NCBI GenBank assembly: GCA_022376515.1
Contig: WTXI01000140.1
Location: forward strand, 32,930-96,929
DNA from: Lactifluus volemus
Lineage: Eukaryota > Basidiomycota > Agaricomycetes > Russulales > Russulaceae
Length of the DNA stretch: 64,000 nucleotides
Reading direction: 5' to 3'
Shown here: piece after piece, positions 10,166 through 21,743 of the stretch
Position numbering within the stretch: position 1 is the first letter of the stretch
How the letters are laid out: every line of letters begins with the position of its first letter
Position numbers and translations under genes: made by a program
The notes under the pieces: model-generated
The model's input: only the letters and a program-made list of their open reading frames with translations
Database searches by the model: none
What the model was told of the DNA's origin: nothing

Positions 10166-11627
10166 CTATTTCCGGGGGAATTTTTCTACCAGACGCTGGA
10201 CAATGTCTTGAATTGGGTTAGTAGTAGACACCGCGCAGATTGAGATTACCTACCACGATGAGTTGCGCCTTCGGAGGTGACAGGCTTCTTGAGTTGACGC
10301 CACCTATGCTGGAGCCTATGAGGCGTCCAGTACGTCCATGTAGAGTCCGGAAGGGTGGTCCATATAATGTCCTCTTCCCCGTCAAGATCTAACGATGCTA
10401 TTCTGGAAACGAAGGTGAGTTAAGTTGAAAGCGTAAACCAAACACATACTTGTCGACCAGAATGCGTGTGTCAGCATAGCTCCAGCGACGTTTTTTGCCA
10501 TCGTTTTGCAACCTCGGCGCGAGGGCATCGACCCTATAAATAAACTCTGAGAATATACCCAAGGATCGGGAGAGCATATACCATTTGTCCCGGCACTGGT
10601 TAGCCGTCCGTGTGTGATCCATCCGCTTCGCTACCTCTGTCCAGGGAATACCTGATGTCTGGGATGACGTGCCTTCCTCACCTATCTCTTCGATTATCTG
10701 CGTAATACGTGATTCCTCAGCGGATGACCATTTGCCTGAGACACAGTAAGCCTCGCTTCAAAGGGTAAGAAAAAGGTACATTCCTCGTCGTCGTGTACCC
10801 TTGTGTTCCACGCACTTCTCATACCTGTTCTTACATTGGGTTGGGGGCCGTTCCAGGGTGTCCCTGACCTTACCCCAGTCGCGTCCATGGTCTTTGATGA
10901 TCCTGAGAGTAGCGAAAAAGTTAGTATCATTTCCATACACATGTAGATCACTTACTCTGCCAGTTTTGCATCATCCTCAACTGTCCATTCCCGCGAATTT
11001 CTCAAGGGATGGTACAAGCATCGTACATGCTGGAAAATCGAACGGACGCTCCTCTGAGGAACAGCACGCGCTAAAGGGGATTAGTGGGCGGATAGGGAGG
11101 CTGGTGCAATGGCAACTTACCGATATGGGCCCAAAATTCTGCCCCCCTAAAGTTCCCGAATAGGAGATCAATCAGATCGTATTCTTCACCCTGCTGAGAT
11201 TAGATAAAATGTGGTACAAGCGAAGGCGTCAGTTACTTTCTGATACTCGCGGATCGCATTCTGTACGAGTTCCGTTTCTCCCTTGGTAAATTTACCCACA
11301 CGGCAGGGAATGCCTGGATCTCGTTCAAACGATGCGAGTCTGCGCAAATCATGACACACCTTTGCGTCGGAATTTATCCGCCGGCCACCATTTTGTTGCG
11401 AGCATTTCGGATTCGTTACACGGACTCGAGTCCTCCTCGGTGACCGAGTCCGTCTCGGTGACCAGGTCCTCCTCGATGACCGAGTCCGTCTCGGTGACCA
11501 GGTCGTCCTCGAAGACCGAGCCCGTCTCGGTGTCCGGGTCCTCCTCGGTGACCGGGTCCGTCTCGGTGGTGACCGAGTCTGACTCGGTGACCGAGTCCGT
11601 CGCTGCAAGGTCCTTATGTGGCGACAT
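10166..11627 (-). CDS. Multi-Myb (REB1/TTF1-like) DNA-binding protein inside the transposon
   Basis: Minus-strand gene from the ATG at 11625-11627 to a stop at 10166-10168 (last exon DIVQRLVEKFPRK). The first exon encodes an acidic repeat (VTETDSV/VTEEDLV). An intron GTGTAACG...GCGCAG then restores the frame to LASFERDPGIPCRVGKF. Downstream are successive Myb/SANT-like repeats: FTKGETELVQNAIREYQK, WTVEDDAKLARIIKDHGRDW with CKNRYEKCVE, WSSAEESRITQIIEEIG with WTEVAKRMDHTRTANQCRDK, and RWSYADTRILVDK with TPHRLQHRWRQLKKP. This layout resembles Reb1/TTF-I, which bind rDNA terminators. Its target here is unknown; a role in element ends or silencing is speculation. Confidence 0.7.
11410..11605. repeat. 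Coding minisatellite in the Myb gene
   Basis: Tandem imperfect units of about 18-30 bp built on GACCGAGTCCGTCTCGGT. In the minus-strand gene frame they encode an acidic Thr/Glu/Asp/Val repeat; in another minus frame they would give an Arg-Ser-Thr-rich repeat. The ATG and the intron phase support the acidic reading. Confidence 0.75.
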
Positions 11628-12033
11628 TATTTACCTATTAACTACACTTTTTTTCTTAGTGTTTTACTGTTTATAATGATTTATTCAACGTCGTCCAGAG
11701 TACTAAGTATAAGTCTGTCTACGTATGTGGGAGAAGAGGGAAGGTGGTGGTTGCGAAAAGAGAAGATGACGCGCGCGAGTCGGTGTATAAATACAGTCGC
11801 GCTTTAGCCCTGGACATTGCGGTTGGCGGACCGGTTGGTGAGGTTTCTCGCCGATTTCCCGATCTTATCACGCGTCCGAATTGGGGTGTATCGCGGACCG
11901 GTCGGCGAGACTTTACCGGTTCCTTTACCGGTTTCCCGATTATATCACGCTTCCAAATTGCGGATGCATATCGAATACCTTATTATCTTATCTTATTCCT
12001 ATCGTTATCTGATAGTAACTAATGTAGTAACGA

Positions 12034-12720
12034 CTATTCCCAGTTAAACTCGTCGTCCATCTTTTTGGCCACATGCTCCATCGCCTCCCTATAGCCATCT
12101 TCTCGCGCTTCCTGGATCATCTGTGCCAAAGAGCGGCCATATATCACGATTTCCTTCATTGTGTCCGCAAAACTTGCTTGAGAGGTTGAGCACGATGCAT
12201 GGGCAACGTAAGGGGCGTGCGTCATGCACGATGCATGAGGAATGTGGTGTGCGATGTAGGGAGAGTAAGTTGCGCAGGATGCATGGGGGATGTAAGGGGC
12301 GTGCGTCATGCATGATGCATGAGGAGCGTGGTGAGCGATGTAAGGGGAGTGGTTTGCACACGACACACAGGGCATAGAGTGCCGAAAGTGGGGACTAGGC
12401 AGTTTGCACGGCTGGGGATCAGTTTGCGTGCCTTGTCCTTTGCGCGAGGGACTATGCCCAGGGGATTCAGTTTGTACGCCCTGTCCTTCGTGGCGTAGCG
12501 GAATGGGCATAGGGAACGCGGCTAAGTCTTGGCGCCTCGAACTCTCCGGTTGAGACTCTTCTATTTCGATTACCTCCGATGGCAATGGCGGTGGCCGCTG
12601 TGGTGGTAGTGGTGATGGTTTCATACCACCAATAAAGCCCGACGAAACGATGAGTGGATCAGGTGGTGGGAGCATTGGGTTGATCCTTGCCTTTCTAAGA
12701 GGAAATCTAGTGGCCGGCAT
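12034..12720 (-). CDS. Proline-rich repeat protein inside the transposon, function unknown
   Basis: Single-exon ORF of 228 aa, ATG at 12718-12720. The N-terminal half is basic then Pro-rich (MKPSPLPPQRPPPLP). The middle has imperfect repeats built on HASCMTHAPYI(P/A)HASC and HSPYIAHH(A/I)P, rich in His and Cys. The C-terminal ~60 residues (MKEIVIYGRSLAQMIQEARE, AMEHVAKKMDDEFNWE) look helical. No family recognised. The upstream DNA (12720-12820) repeats TGAATATATGC. The gene lies between the Myb and SPT5-like genes of the element and may be a regulatory or structural partner. Confidence 0.6.
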   Translation of the reverse strand: MPATRFPLRKARINPMLPPPDPLIVSSGFIGGMKPSPLPPQRPPPLPSEVIEIEESQPESSRRQDLAAFPMPIPLRHEGQGVQTESPGHSPSRKGQGTQTDPQPCKLPSPHFRHSMPCVSCANHSPYIAHHAPHASCMTHAPYIPHASCATYSPYIAHHIPHASCMTHAPYVAHASCSTSQASFADTMKEIVIYGRSLAQMIQEAREDGYREAMEHVAKKMDDEFNWE

Positions 12721-13006
12721 GAGGATGGATCAGTGACGATGCGATGCTCGTGAATATATGCGAGGTTAAATACCGTGAATATATGCTCGTGAATATATGC
12801 GCGTGAATATATGCGCAATGTATGCCATTCACGCACATTCTATTCGGAAGTCTTCGCGCAGATCTTACGTTGTGAATCGGTGCACCAGCCCTACAGTATT
12901 CGATTCAGACTTCTTCGAATTAATCCCAGATTGTGCCTACATACCATATCTGTCATATCTCGTTCCGATTCGGAGCATGATCCCGCGTCTCGTTCTCTTA
13001 TGACCA
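12721..13006. promoter_or_regulatory. Upstream region with TGAATATATGC repeats
   Basis: At least four copies of (C)GTGAATATATGC(G/T)CG lie between about 12748 and 12830, right before the proline-rich gene. They may be binding sites of an element-encoded factor; this is inference. Confidence 0.35.
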
Positions 13007-13567
13007 TTTTCGATATCTACTATACCTTATTTTTTAATTTTACGAAACAGTTTGCTTAGTATAGCGTTATATTTTATAACAATTCTAAGTTACAGTCTAT
13101 CTCTACGTAGAGTGAGAGGAAGGAAGGTGGTGGTTGCGAAAAGAGAAGACGACGTGCGCGAGTCGGGGTATAAATACAGCCACTCTTCAGCCCTGGGCAT
13201 TGGGGCTGGCGGACCGGGATGAGCGGGAGGTGAAACCGGTAAAGCAACCGGTCAAGTTCTGACCGACCGGTCCGTCAGCCTGACATTGCGGTTGGCGGAC
13301 CGGGCATGGGCTGGAGGTATAACCGGTAAGTTCTGACCGACCGGTCCGTCAGCCCTTTGACACGTGCAGCAAAATGTCCAGGACTGAAGAGTGGCTGTAT
13401 TTATACCCCGACTCGCGCGCTTCGTCTTCTCTTTTCGCAACCACCACCTTCCTTCCTCTCACTCTACGTAGAGATAGACTGTAACTTAGAATTGTTATAA
13501 AATATAACGCTATACTAAGCAAACTGTTTCGTAAAATTAAAAAAAAAAAGGTATAGTAGATATCGAA
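13007..13567. repeat. Large foldback repeat with inward-facing TATA boxes
   Basis: Two near-identical arms of about 190 bp (13007-13200 and 13365-13567) in inverted orientation around a ~165-bp spacer. Each arm carries CGGGGTATAAATACAGCC, so the two TATA boxes face each other across the spacer. The spacer contains repeated ACCGGTCCGTCAGCC and GGCGGACCGG words. A single diverged arm and spacer are present at about 11690-11960. This could be a nested miniature element or a promoter palindrome of the transposon. Confidence 0.8.
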
Positions 13568-13619
13568 AAAAAGTTAACGGTTGAAGTAGTTACGCGGCTG
13601 TCCACATCAGTACGGACAT

Positions 13620-13950
13620 ACCTCGCCGCACCTTTTGACGATGGGACGGATTCGTCGGACGCTTCAGTGCCGCGTTGAGGAGGGCGGACATGCCTCGCGG
13701 CGCCTGGGTCGGACGCTTCAGTGCCGCGTCGAGGAGATACACCTAATAGAAGGCGCGCCAAACCCACGCGGAACCCCCCGGTATGTAAAAATCTCTATCA
13801 CATTGATGCGAGTGGAGCTGACCATGACACTTTCCGACATGAGGGTTGCGCCTGCGTGAAGAGCATATACCTAATAGAAGGCGTGCCAATGCCAAGCGGA
13901 TCCCAGGTACGTAAAAATCTCATCTTATCGATGCGAGTGGAGCTGACCTT
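13620..13950. repeat. Direct repeats upstream of the SPT5-like gene
   Basis: CGGACGCTTCAGTGCCGCGT occurs twice (about 13658 and 13711). A longer unit containing ACCTAATAGAAGGCG(C/T)GCCAA ... GCGAGTGGAGCTGACC occurs at about 13740-13822 and again at about 13869-13947. Non-coding, probably regulatory or recombinational. Confidence 0.6.
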
Positions 13951-14052
13951 GTGCTTCGGGTTGCGCCTTTCATTGTTCTTGGCGGTGGAGCGCGGGTGCG
14001 TGCATCAGTCGAAGTGAGTCCATGCAGTTTCAAGTTATCAAACACGCAACGG

Positions 14053-16697
14053 ATGAAGTCAAACATACAAAAGGTGTTACACTCAGCGATCAGCGCCCTT
14101 TTCTCTCAAACGTTCTTCCCATGGAATATTACTCTGTGCGTAAGTTTCAGTCAACATGGACCGGTGACGGACTGATGCTTTTTTTTTAGCTCGAGCAACT
14201 CCTTGACCTTGAAGCCGTCGTAGCTGATGACGACGAAGATGAGGAGGAGGGTGAGGAGGATCTAGGTAAGTAATTCATGTCTCAATTTTACATCGCTCAG
14301 CTTCCGCATTAGAGGAATTTCTGGCCGATGATCTGGACGAAAGCGATGCGGGTCTGGCCGAGGGTCCAGCGTTCCTGCCGGATGATCGCGTTTCCGCTAC
14401 AGAAGCCTCAGAACTGGAGGCACGCGCTAGAGATTTTATGACGGACTATAGGCGAGGATACCTCCGTGAGGGGGATCAACTCCCGCAACATTCACTCGTC
14501 CCAACCCTCAGCGATCCTCATATATGGGCTGTCCGCGTCAAGGTAAGTCACTATATACGTGCATAGTACGATCTAATGCTTTCTAGATCGGATACGAGAT
14601 GAGTCTCGTATTTCAAATTTACCGCAGGTGGAATCTGGGATCCGTGGACCTGGACATCACTTCAGTTTTTGCCCGAGATGGCATTCCAGGTTATATATTC
14701 CTGGAAGGTGGTTACGCCGATGTGCAACGGGCCATCAGCAAGCTGGTAACAGTCATCCCCAACAGCAGACAACGGCTCGTCACCTTGGAGCAGCGTGTTG
14801 CGTTGCTCAATAGTCGCAACCCAATGTCCCGTGCCATCAAGGAGGGTGAATGGGTGCGGGTAAAGTATGGACTTTATCGCGATGACGTTGGGTTTGTGTG
14901 TGGACGTTGTGACTCTTCGGACTTGGACATTATCGTTGCGCTCATCCCTCGGATTGCTACCAAGAGCGAACGGCGTAGAGGGGGTCACATAGGTAAGAGG
15001 AAGCGGCCCATCAGACCAGCCGCACGTCCGTGGTCCGAGACCGAACTTGTACATGAATGGGGTCCCGAAAAGGTCCAGAACATTTCACCTGACGCGTTCA
15101 CATTCCGCAATGAAACATACGAATCCCGTTTGCTTATGGCACGCTACTCATCGTCCCTTCTCGATATCATCAACCACTCCCCTTCCACTTTCCCAGTTTT
15201 TGCCGCGGCCTCAAGCATTGGAGAGCGACACTCATTCGTACTGTGGCGACACCGCAATGCCCAAGCTTCCCTGCAACCCCGGCAAAGGGTGAAGGTTGAA
15301 TCTGGCGAACAACAAGGACTCGTAGGATTCATAAACGAAATCATTGAGGACAGTGCCTCTATCATCCCGGAGGAAGGAGATACCCTCCAGGTGATGCCTC
15401 ACGTTCTTCTCAGTGATCTAGCGCCGCATTATCTTCCTGGGGACAATGTCAAGGCCCGCTGGATGGACTCACACGGGATTGTCCAATCGGTCAACGATGC
15501 CGATCAAAAACTCGTTTATGTCCGATCTAACCCGGTTCAAGAGGTGAAGTGATTCGACTTCACAGTGACAACTACTGACAAGCTAGTAGATTACGATTCT
15601 CAAGGACCTAGTGGAATTCTACGAACCTCCGCTTCGGCGGGTACATTTTCGGGTGGGGACCTGGGTTGAGTTCTGTGTAGATAGCGAGGTTCAACCGCGG
15701 AAGCGGCGTGGGATCATCACACAGATGATCGATAATACCGCACGCATAAGGGACGAACGTACTTCGGCCGATGTAAGTAGTGGACTCGTGAAGAATATCG
15801 CTGACGGCCTGGTATAGTTTATGATCGATGCGCAAGAGCTCAACGTCTGCGCCATACAAGCTTCGTCCTTACCAAAGGACAATCTAGACTATACCATAAT
15901 CGGTCAGCGAGTCATGATCACACGCGGCCCCTTCAAGAGTTACTATGGCCTTGTCAAAGAAATCGGCCTTCCTCACGTGACAGTGGAACTCGACTCTCAC
16001 CTGGTCTCCAGGAGTTCGCCACGGCAGAACGTTCCATGGAAGGATATCATGACGGTGTACGTGTCTATGTTTCTTTTCTGGTCTACGATCTCTCTTACAT
16101 GTCGATCTGCGGAGATAAGACTCCCGACAGAACCTGCAAGACCACCCTCGCCGTCTCGCCCTATCACTCCACCGTCCGGTCCCTCCGTTGACTTACAGAG
16201 GCTCACACCGGAACCGGAGGGCCCACAGAGAGGTAAGTTATCCAATATCTTATCGGCATCTCAATGAAAGTCCTTTAGATCATTGGCTATTTTACCCCTC
16301 AATACACACCATTCTCCAGACGAAGAGGATACCTTTTACAGTCTCCGGCGTTGACTCCAATAAAGATTTGGTCAAGTACAAGAACAAGACGGCCCGGTCA
16401 GTACCTGAACGTCAATGGGACTCTCAGCCGGGAGAGTGGCAAGTCATCGTCTCAATATTCATTGGTAATAGGATCAAACAGATCAGCATCGATCCCAAGT
16501 ACCTCGTTCCATGGAACCCAAAGCAAGGCGGTGAAGTGGTAGTCATAAATAGGCACTGCCAATTATTTGGCAACTCGGGCACTATAATTGGCAAGAAGGA
16601 CGATGATTTGTTTACTGTACTATTCGGATCTACAAGGATGTCACTTGAGCTGAATCTCCCTAGCACGGACCTCGTTGTATTAGAAACTCTTAGATAG
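14053..16697 (+). CDS. SPT5-like transcription elongation factor (NGN and KOW domains) inside the transposon
   Basis: Eight exons stay in one frame: 14053-14139, 14190-14265, 14301-14542, 14587-15543, 15590-15772, 15818-16054, 16115-16232 and 16279-16697; ~772 aa. An acidic N-terminus (DDDEDEEEGEED) precedes an NGN-like domain (HIWAVRVKIGYEMSLVFQIY ... DGIPGYIFLEGGYADVQRAI). KOW-like segments follow: EGEWVRVKYGLYRDDVGFV, RQRVKVESGEQQGLVGFI, VGTWVEFCVDSEVQPRKRRG and GQRVMITRGPFKSYYGLV. Spt5 binds RNA polymerase and supports elongation. This copy is shorter than housekeeping Spt5 (usually ~1,000 aa or more), lacks an obvious C-terminal heptad repeat, and sits beside a transposase, so I infer an element-adapted paralogue. 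Confidence 0.75.
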
Positions 16698-16947
16698 GGA
16701 ATCTGTATTACATACTATCGCAATCACATGGACATGATATAGCGCACGGTGAAGATGGACTGGTAAGGGCGTGATCTACACATGGTACGTCTTCTCAGTT
16801 TGAATTGCGCTTACTACAATGGGAAGGTAAGTCACTCTTTACACATGATGAATATATACTGATTCTATCTTAGGTTACGTTCAACGCAAGTTACTGTATG
16901 GGCATATAAAGCTCGACGTGGTTAGTCCCAGTAAATTTTGTCTCATC

Positions 16948-19900
16948 ATGGACTTAGCCGTTCAGTGCCCAGGATGTTCGCGAACGTTCAGGAACATGAA
17001 AGGGCTGTCGCTGCATCGCCCACGCTGTTCAATGCTGGATGAGACCATGGCCGAACTCAGTCGAGAGCTACGCGAGCAAAGGGAAGCCTCAAAGCTAGCG
17101 CGCCAACAAGGAAGAGACGTTGGTGAGGAGCGACAATCAGACAGACAAGAGAATGATAACGAAACCGTAAGTACTTAACGATAGATCTACTACAAATTTA
17201 CATGTTGCGCAGGAGCCCATTGATATCACAATACCAGCACCAGAGCCACCAGAAGACGCGTTTATCCCCCCACCAACGTCTTCTGGTCGTATCCGACGGT
17301 TCCCCCGACAGTTCACCGATTTCGTCCCTTCGTTGCCAATTCGGTTACCGCATCTCCCCCCCCGTCCTCAGTGTGTTCCGTCCCCCGATTCTGATTTCCG
17401 TGTCATTTCCGATCGGGAGCCAACTCCCGAAACCTCCGACAGTGATTCCGAAGCCTGCACTACGTACGAGACCGAACCAGACGACTTTGGCGTCTTCCGC
17501 GTCTACTCAGCTAGACCGTCTTACGATCCAGATTCACTTCAGACTGTGAACTCGCTGTTCGATCCTCCTAGCCTTGAGTCTGACAATGACTATGGGCCTT
17601 TTCGTAACGCAAGTCTCTTAAAGTTTATGCAGTGGGTTCACAATGGCAGCGACTCAAAGTCGGCTGCCCAGATAGATGACCTTGTCAACAAGGTCATCCT
17701 TGCGGAGGGATTCAACCCGCAAGATCTACGGGGAGATGCCGCGAATGGCAGGTTCAGCTTGCAACGTGAGAATCAACGCCTAGATTCATATGAGGGTGAG
17801 CCCTCAATACAAGATGGCTGGAAGAAAGGTAAGATCGTCCTACGCCTCCCGGGAGACAAATACAAGAACCTATCCGAGGATGTCGCGCCGGCGTTAGAAA
17901 TTGATGGAATCTGGTACAGGAGTCTCACTGAAGTGTTGAAGTCAGCTTTCGCCGAGACAGATACGAAAGATCTACATTTGCAGCCTTTCAAGTTGTATTG
18001 GCGCAATCCCGATGATCCCAACGCCACCCCTGTACGTCTGTTCAGTGAGCTATACAACACGGATGCCTTCCTGGACGCGCATAGCAACCTGACGGCACAA
18101 CATCGAGAGCCTGGCTGCGAACTCGAGAAAGTTATCGCTGCTATGATGCTCTGGTCCGACTCGACGCACTTGGCCAGCTTTGGGACCGCATCCCTCTGGC
18201 CGCTGTATCTCTATCTTGGCAATGGTTCAAAGTATCAGCGCGCGAAACCTACTTCGTTGGCTGCGCATCATGTTGCATACATACCCTCAGTAAGTACTAT
18301 TCATCGCTCGGGTCCTCAGACATACTAACAGTGATCTACAGCTACCTGATAAGACTCAAGACGTATATACCTCAATTTTTAACCAGGCCGCATCGGCAGC
18401 CACGCTAACCTATCTAAAGCGTGAGGTGATGCAATCCATGTGGAGGCTGCTTCTCGACGAACAATTCGTGCACGCCTATATCCATGGAATCAAAATCAAA
18501 TGCGCTGATGGTGTTATTCGACGTGTTTATCCACGCATATTTACATACTCTGCAGACTATCCAGAAAAGTAAGTCGCTGTATGGTTTGTTCAATCACACT
18601 GATACATGATTATATAGAGTCTTACTGGCTACAATCAAATCAATGGGCCAGTGTCCCTGTCCCCACTGTCTCGTCGAAAAGGATCAAATCGCATTCATGG
18701 GTACGAAACTCGATATGAAGCGACGACGTGACAAGGCTAGGCAAGACAGCGAGGCAAGGCAGCAGCATGTCGATCGTGCACGCAAAAGAATTTATGAGTT
18801 CGGAGATCGCGTTAATGCAAAAAGATTCGAGGACCTATTCGGCCCAACATCAGCGGTTCCCAACCGAGTACGTATCATGACATTGAGGCATATTACAATA
18901 ATCACATCCTTTCAGAACGCATTCTCGCAACGCCTATTTCAGCACGGATTCGACTTTTACAAGATGTTCGTACCCGATCTCATGCACGAGTTTGAGTTGG
19001 GTGTGTGGAAGTCAATCTTCACACATCTGATGAGGATCCTCTACGCAAATGGTGGCACGTCTATACAAATACTGAATGAAAGGTGTAGTACGAGCTTCTC
19101 ACAGATCTTCTCCATACTCACTATGAAAGTTAGATATCGTCAGGTACCCACATTCGGCCACGATACCATCCGCGTTTTCAACTCCAACGCATCGGCGATG
19201 AAAAAGCTTGCGGCACGGGACTTTGAGGATCTACTACAGGTACGTATTCAAGTCTCATCTAGATCGTTGCTGACAGCAAAGCTAGTGCGCTATCCCTGTC
19301 TTCGAGGGGATACTGCCATCACCCCACAGCGCTCTCGTCAGCGATCTCCTATTTGTCCTCGCGACATGGCACGCATATGCCAAACTTCGCCTTCATACGG
19401 AACACACGCTCGAGATGTTTGAAGAAGCAACATCAACGCTCGGAAAAGTGGTCCGCCACTTTCGAAAAACAAGCCGTGAGGCATTCAATACGTACGAACT
19501 TCCACGCGAGGAAGCTGCCAGAGGACGACGCAAGGCTGCAATGGCTGCTGTGTCTGACAGGAGCAGACGAGCAACTGATAAGAAGAAACGTTATCTCAAT
19601 CTCTCCACGTACAAGTTCCATCGTCTGGGTGACTACGTAGAGGCTATCCGACAGTTTGGGACCACGGATAACTTCACAACACAAGTGGTAAGTTATCGAT
19701 CTATATATATATTTACGATAGATGACTTTGTGCCTCTTATCTAGGGGGAGCTAGAGCATCGACGCGTCAAGCGTTTCTATGCACGTACCAATAAGAATAA
19801 GAACTTTACGCAGCAAGTTGCACAACATCAACGGCGAGAGCGCATTTTGAAGAATATGCAAGCACATATGGGGTCAAGTACTCATCATGCGATGGCAGCA

Positions 19901-20970
19901 ACTGATGAGGATGATGAAATCTTTGCATATGCGTTACCTACTGATCACTACCATATATCGGGCTCCACGCGTGATCAAACCTACTTGACCACTTGGTTGC
20001 GAGAAATGAGGACAGATCCTGCGGTACAGGCAAGTAGTTTATCTCTCACAAAGCGCCGCTAACAAGGATCTTAGAACTTTGTGCCACGCTTAAAGGACCA
20101 CCTACTCGGGCGCCTGCGTGGCCATGCATTTGAAGGAGATGAGAACGAGTTCTCAGATACGGATCGCGGTGCGATCTCATTCAAATATAATCGCATCTAT
20201 CAGCACAAGACAATGCGAATCAACTATACGACATATGACCTCCGCCGCTCGCAGGACTCGATCAATATCCAGACTCACAGCGATGTTATGGTCATCGCAC
20301 ACGAAGATCAAGATAATTCGCACCCATATTGGTATGCGCGTGTCATTGGCATCTTCAACGCCGATATCTGCTACCGTGATCCGGAATCCGGAAATGTCGA
20401 CACCCAACACATGGACTTCCTCTGGGTTAGGTGGTTTGGGCGAGATCCTACTTATCGCTCAGGGATTGACGCTCGCCGCCTACCTCGAATTGGGTTTGTC
20501 CCAAATGATGACGACTTTGCCTTTGGATTCCTCTCCCCTGAGGTAGTTTTACGAGCAGTTCATCTAATCCCAGGTTTTGCACACGAGAAGACTCAAGATC
20601 TACTTCCAAATGAGTCCATTGCACGACAACCAAGTGAGAACAACTTGGATTGGAGATATTACTATGTTAATATGTGAGTGGTGTCTATCTCACTCTTTCT
20701 CATTTCTCACACTAATATATGGCCAGCTTTGTCGATCGCGACATGTTCATGCGGTACTCTGGTGAGGGTGTCGGCCATAAATCCACACGCCGTGCTCTTA
20801 GAGACGCCCGATTTGGTAACCCGTATGAGATTGATGAAGCGGAATGGATTGATGAAGATGATACATTAATGGTCGCTGACTCGGAGGAGGACAGTCACGC
20901 TTCGGATACTGAGAGTGAAAGTAGTGCCAGTGAACATGTAGATCTTGATGAGAATCTGATGCTGTACTGA
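16948..20970 (+). CDS. Plavaka-type transposase
   Basis: First ATG at 16948, stop at 20968-20970. Nine exons (16948-17166, 17213-18289, 18342-18568, 18618-18867, 18916-19239, 19286-19687, 19745-20029, 20075-20673, 20727-20970) give about 1,208 aa in one frame. The N-terminal C2H2 finger is CPGCSRTFRNMKGLSLHRPRC. Further hallmarks: LLKFMQWVHNGSDSKS, MMLWSDSTHLASFG, ADYPEKVLLATI with CPCPHCLVEKD, and FVPDLMHEFELGVWKSIFTH; the conserved Asp residues in the second, third and fourth blocks are candidates for the DDE-type catalytic site. An acidic Ser/Glu/Asp tail ends the protein. The exon 7 donor appears to be GC rather than GT (CAG|GCAAGT). The frame is intact, so the element may be autonomous. 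Confidence 0.85.
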
Positions 20971-21660
20971 GGGCAATTACTTTAATTATACACTTTTACT
21001 CCCATCATGAGCGTGTGAAAGTGAGATAACGTGTGCGTAAAAGGCTTTAAGATTTCTGATAAGATTATCACAGCAACGATTCGTTCATCACGTCAAGAGA
21101 TTGTTATCCCAACTTATGGATAACAATACCTTGACGTGAAAATCTTATCATCATAAGATCTAGTTATACAGACAATACCTTGATATCCCAAGTTATTATC
21201 AAGTTAATACAATCTTATCACTATCAGGGATTGTTATCCCAACTTATGGATAACAATACCTTGACGTGATAATCTTATCATCATAAGATCTAGTTATACA
21301 GACAATACCTTGATATCCCAAGTTATTATCAAGTTAATACAATCTTATCACTATCAGGGATTGTTATCCCCAAACTTCTGTTTATCCAGACAATTACCTT
21401 GGTACCCGGAATCAACTTATCACATTCGATATCATCATAAGATCTAGATGTAAAAGTTAGATACAACAATACCTTGACATCCCAAGTTATCATCAGGTCA
21501 ATACAATCTTATCACTATCAGGGATTGTCATCCCAAGTTATCACCAGGTCAATACAATCTTATCGTTATCAGGGATTGTTATTCCAAATTATTATTGACA
21601 ATACCAGGTTGAAATAATTTTATTATAAAAATATATCACAAGGTATGACAAGGGATTGTA
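20971..21660. repeat. Right subterminal repeats, including a 130-bp tandem unit
   Basis: A 130-bp unit starting TTGTTATCCCAACTTATGG occurs at 21101-21230 and 21231-21360 almost unchanged and begins again at 21361. Beyond it, CAATCTTATC...TATCAGGGATTGT repeats run to 21660. The word AGGGATTGT is shared with the left subterminal zone. Confidence 0.8.
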
Positions 21661-21743
21661 ATAACTTGTCAAATAAGATTAAATGATAACCCCAAAATGG
21701 CGAGGGTTACCATTGTCAAACCTTTTTTCAGAAGTTTCCGTGA

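Larger units (their letters stand above)
7172..21738. mobile_element. ~14.6 kb Plavaka-type (CACTA-related) DNA transposon carrying five genes
   Basis: Bounded by related inverted ends: AAACTTCT(C)AAA at 7173-7184 and its near complement at about 21726-21738. Both sides have AGGGATTGT-type subterminal repeats. Host exon sequence stops at the left end and resumes just past the right end. The two flanks share an imperfect 9-mer (CACATCGCG / CATACCGCG, 7 of 9 identical), possibly a worn target duplication; the exact ends are uncertain by several bases. Cargo in order: DUF6698 gene (-), multi-Myb gene (-), proline-rich gene (-), SPT5-like gene (+), Plavaka transposase (+). All five reading frames look intact, which suggests recent activity. 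Confidence 0.8.

Noticed and set aside
11186..11608. Arg/Ser-rich ORF antisense to 11401-11600 as an RS-domain protein
   Set aside because: Has no ATG and is explained by the repeat; the spliced acidic reading joins the Myb domain in phase.
12123..12377. Plus-strand Cys/Arg-rich ORF opposite the proline-rich gene
   Set aside because: Shadow of the repeats in the minus-strand 228-codon ORF.
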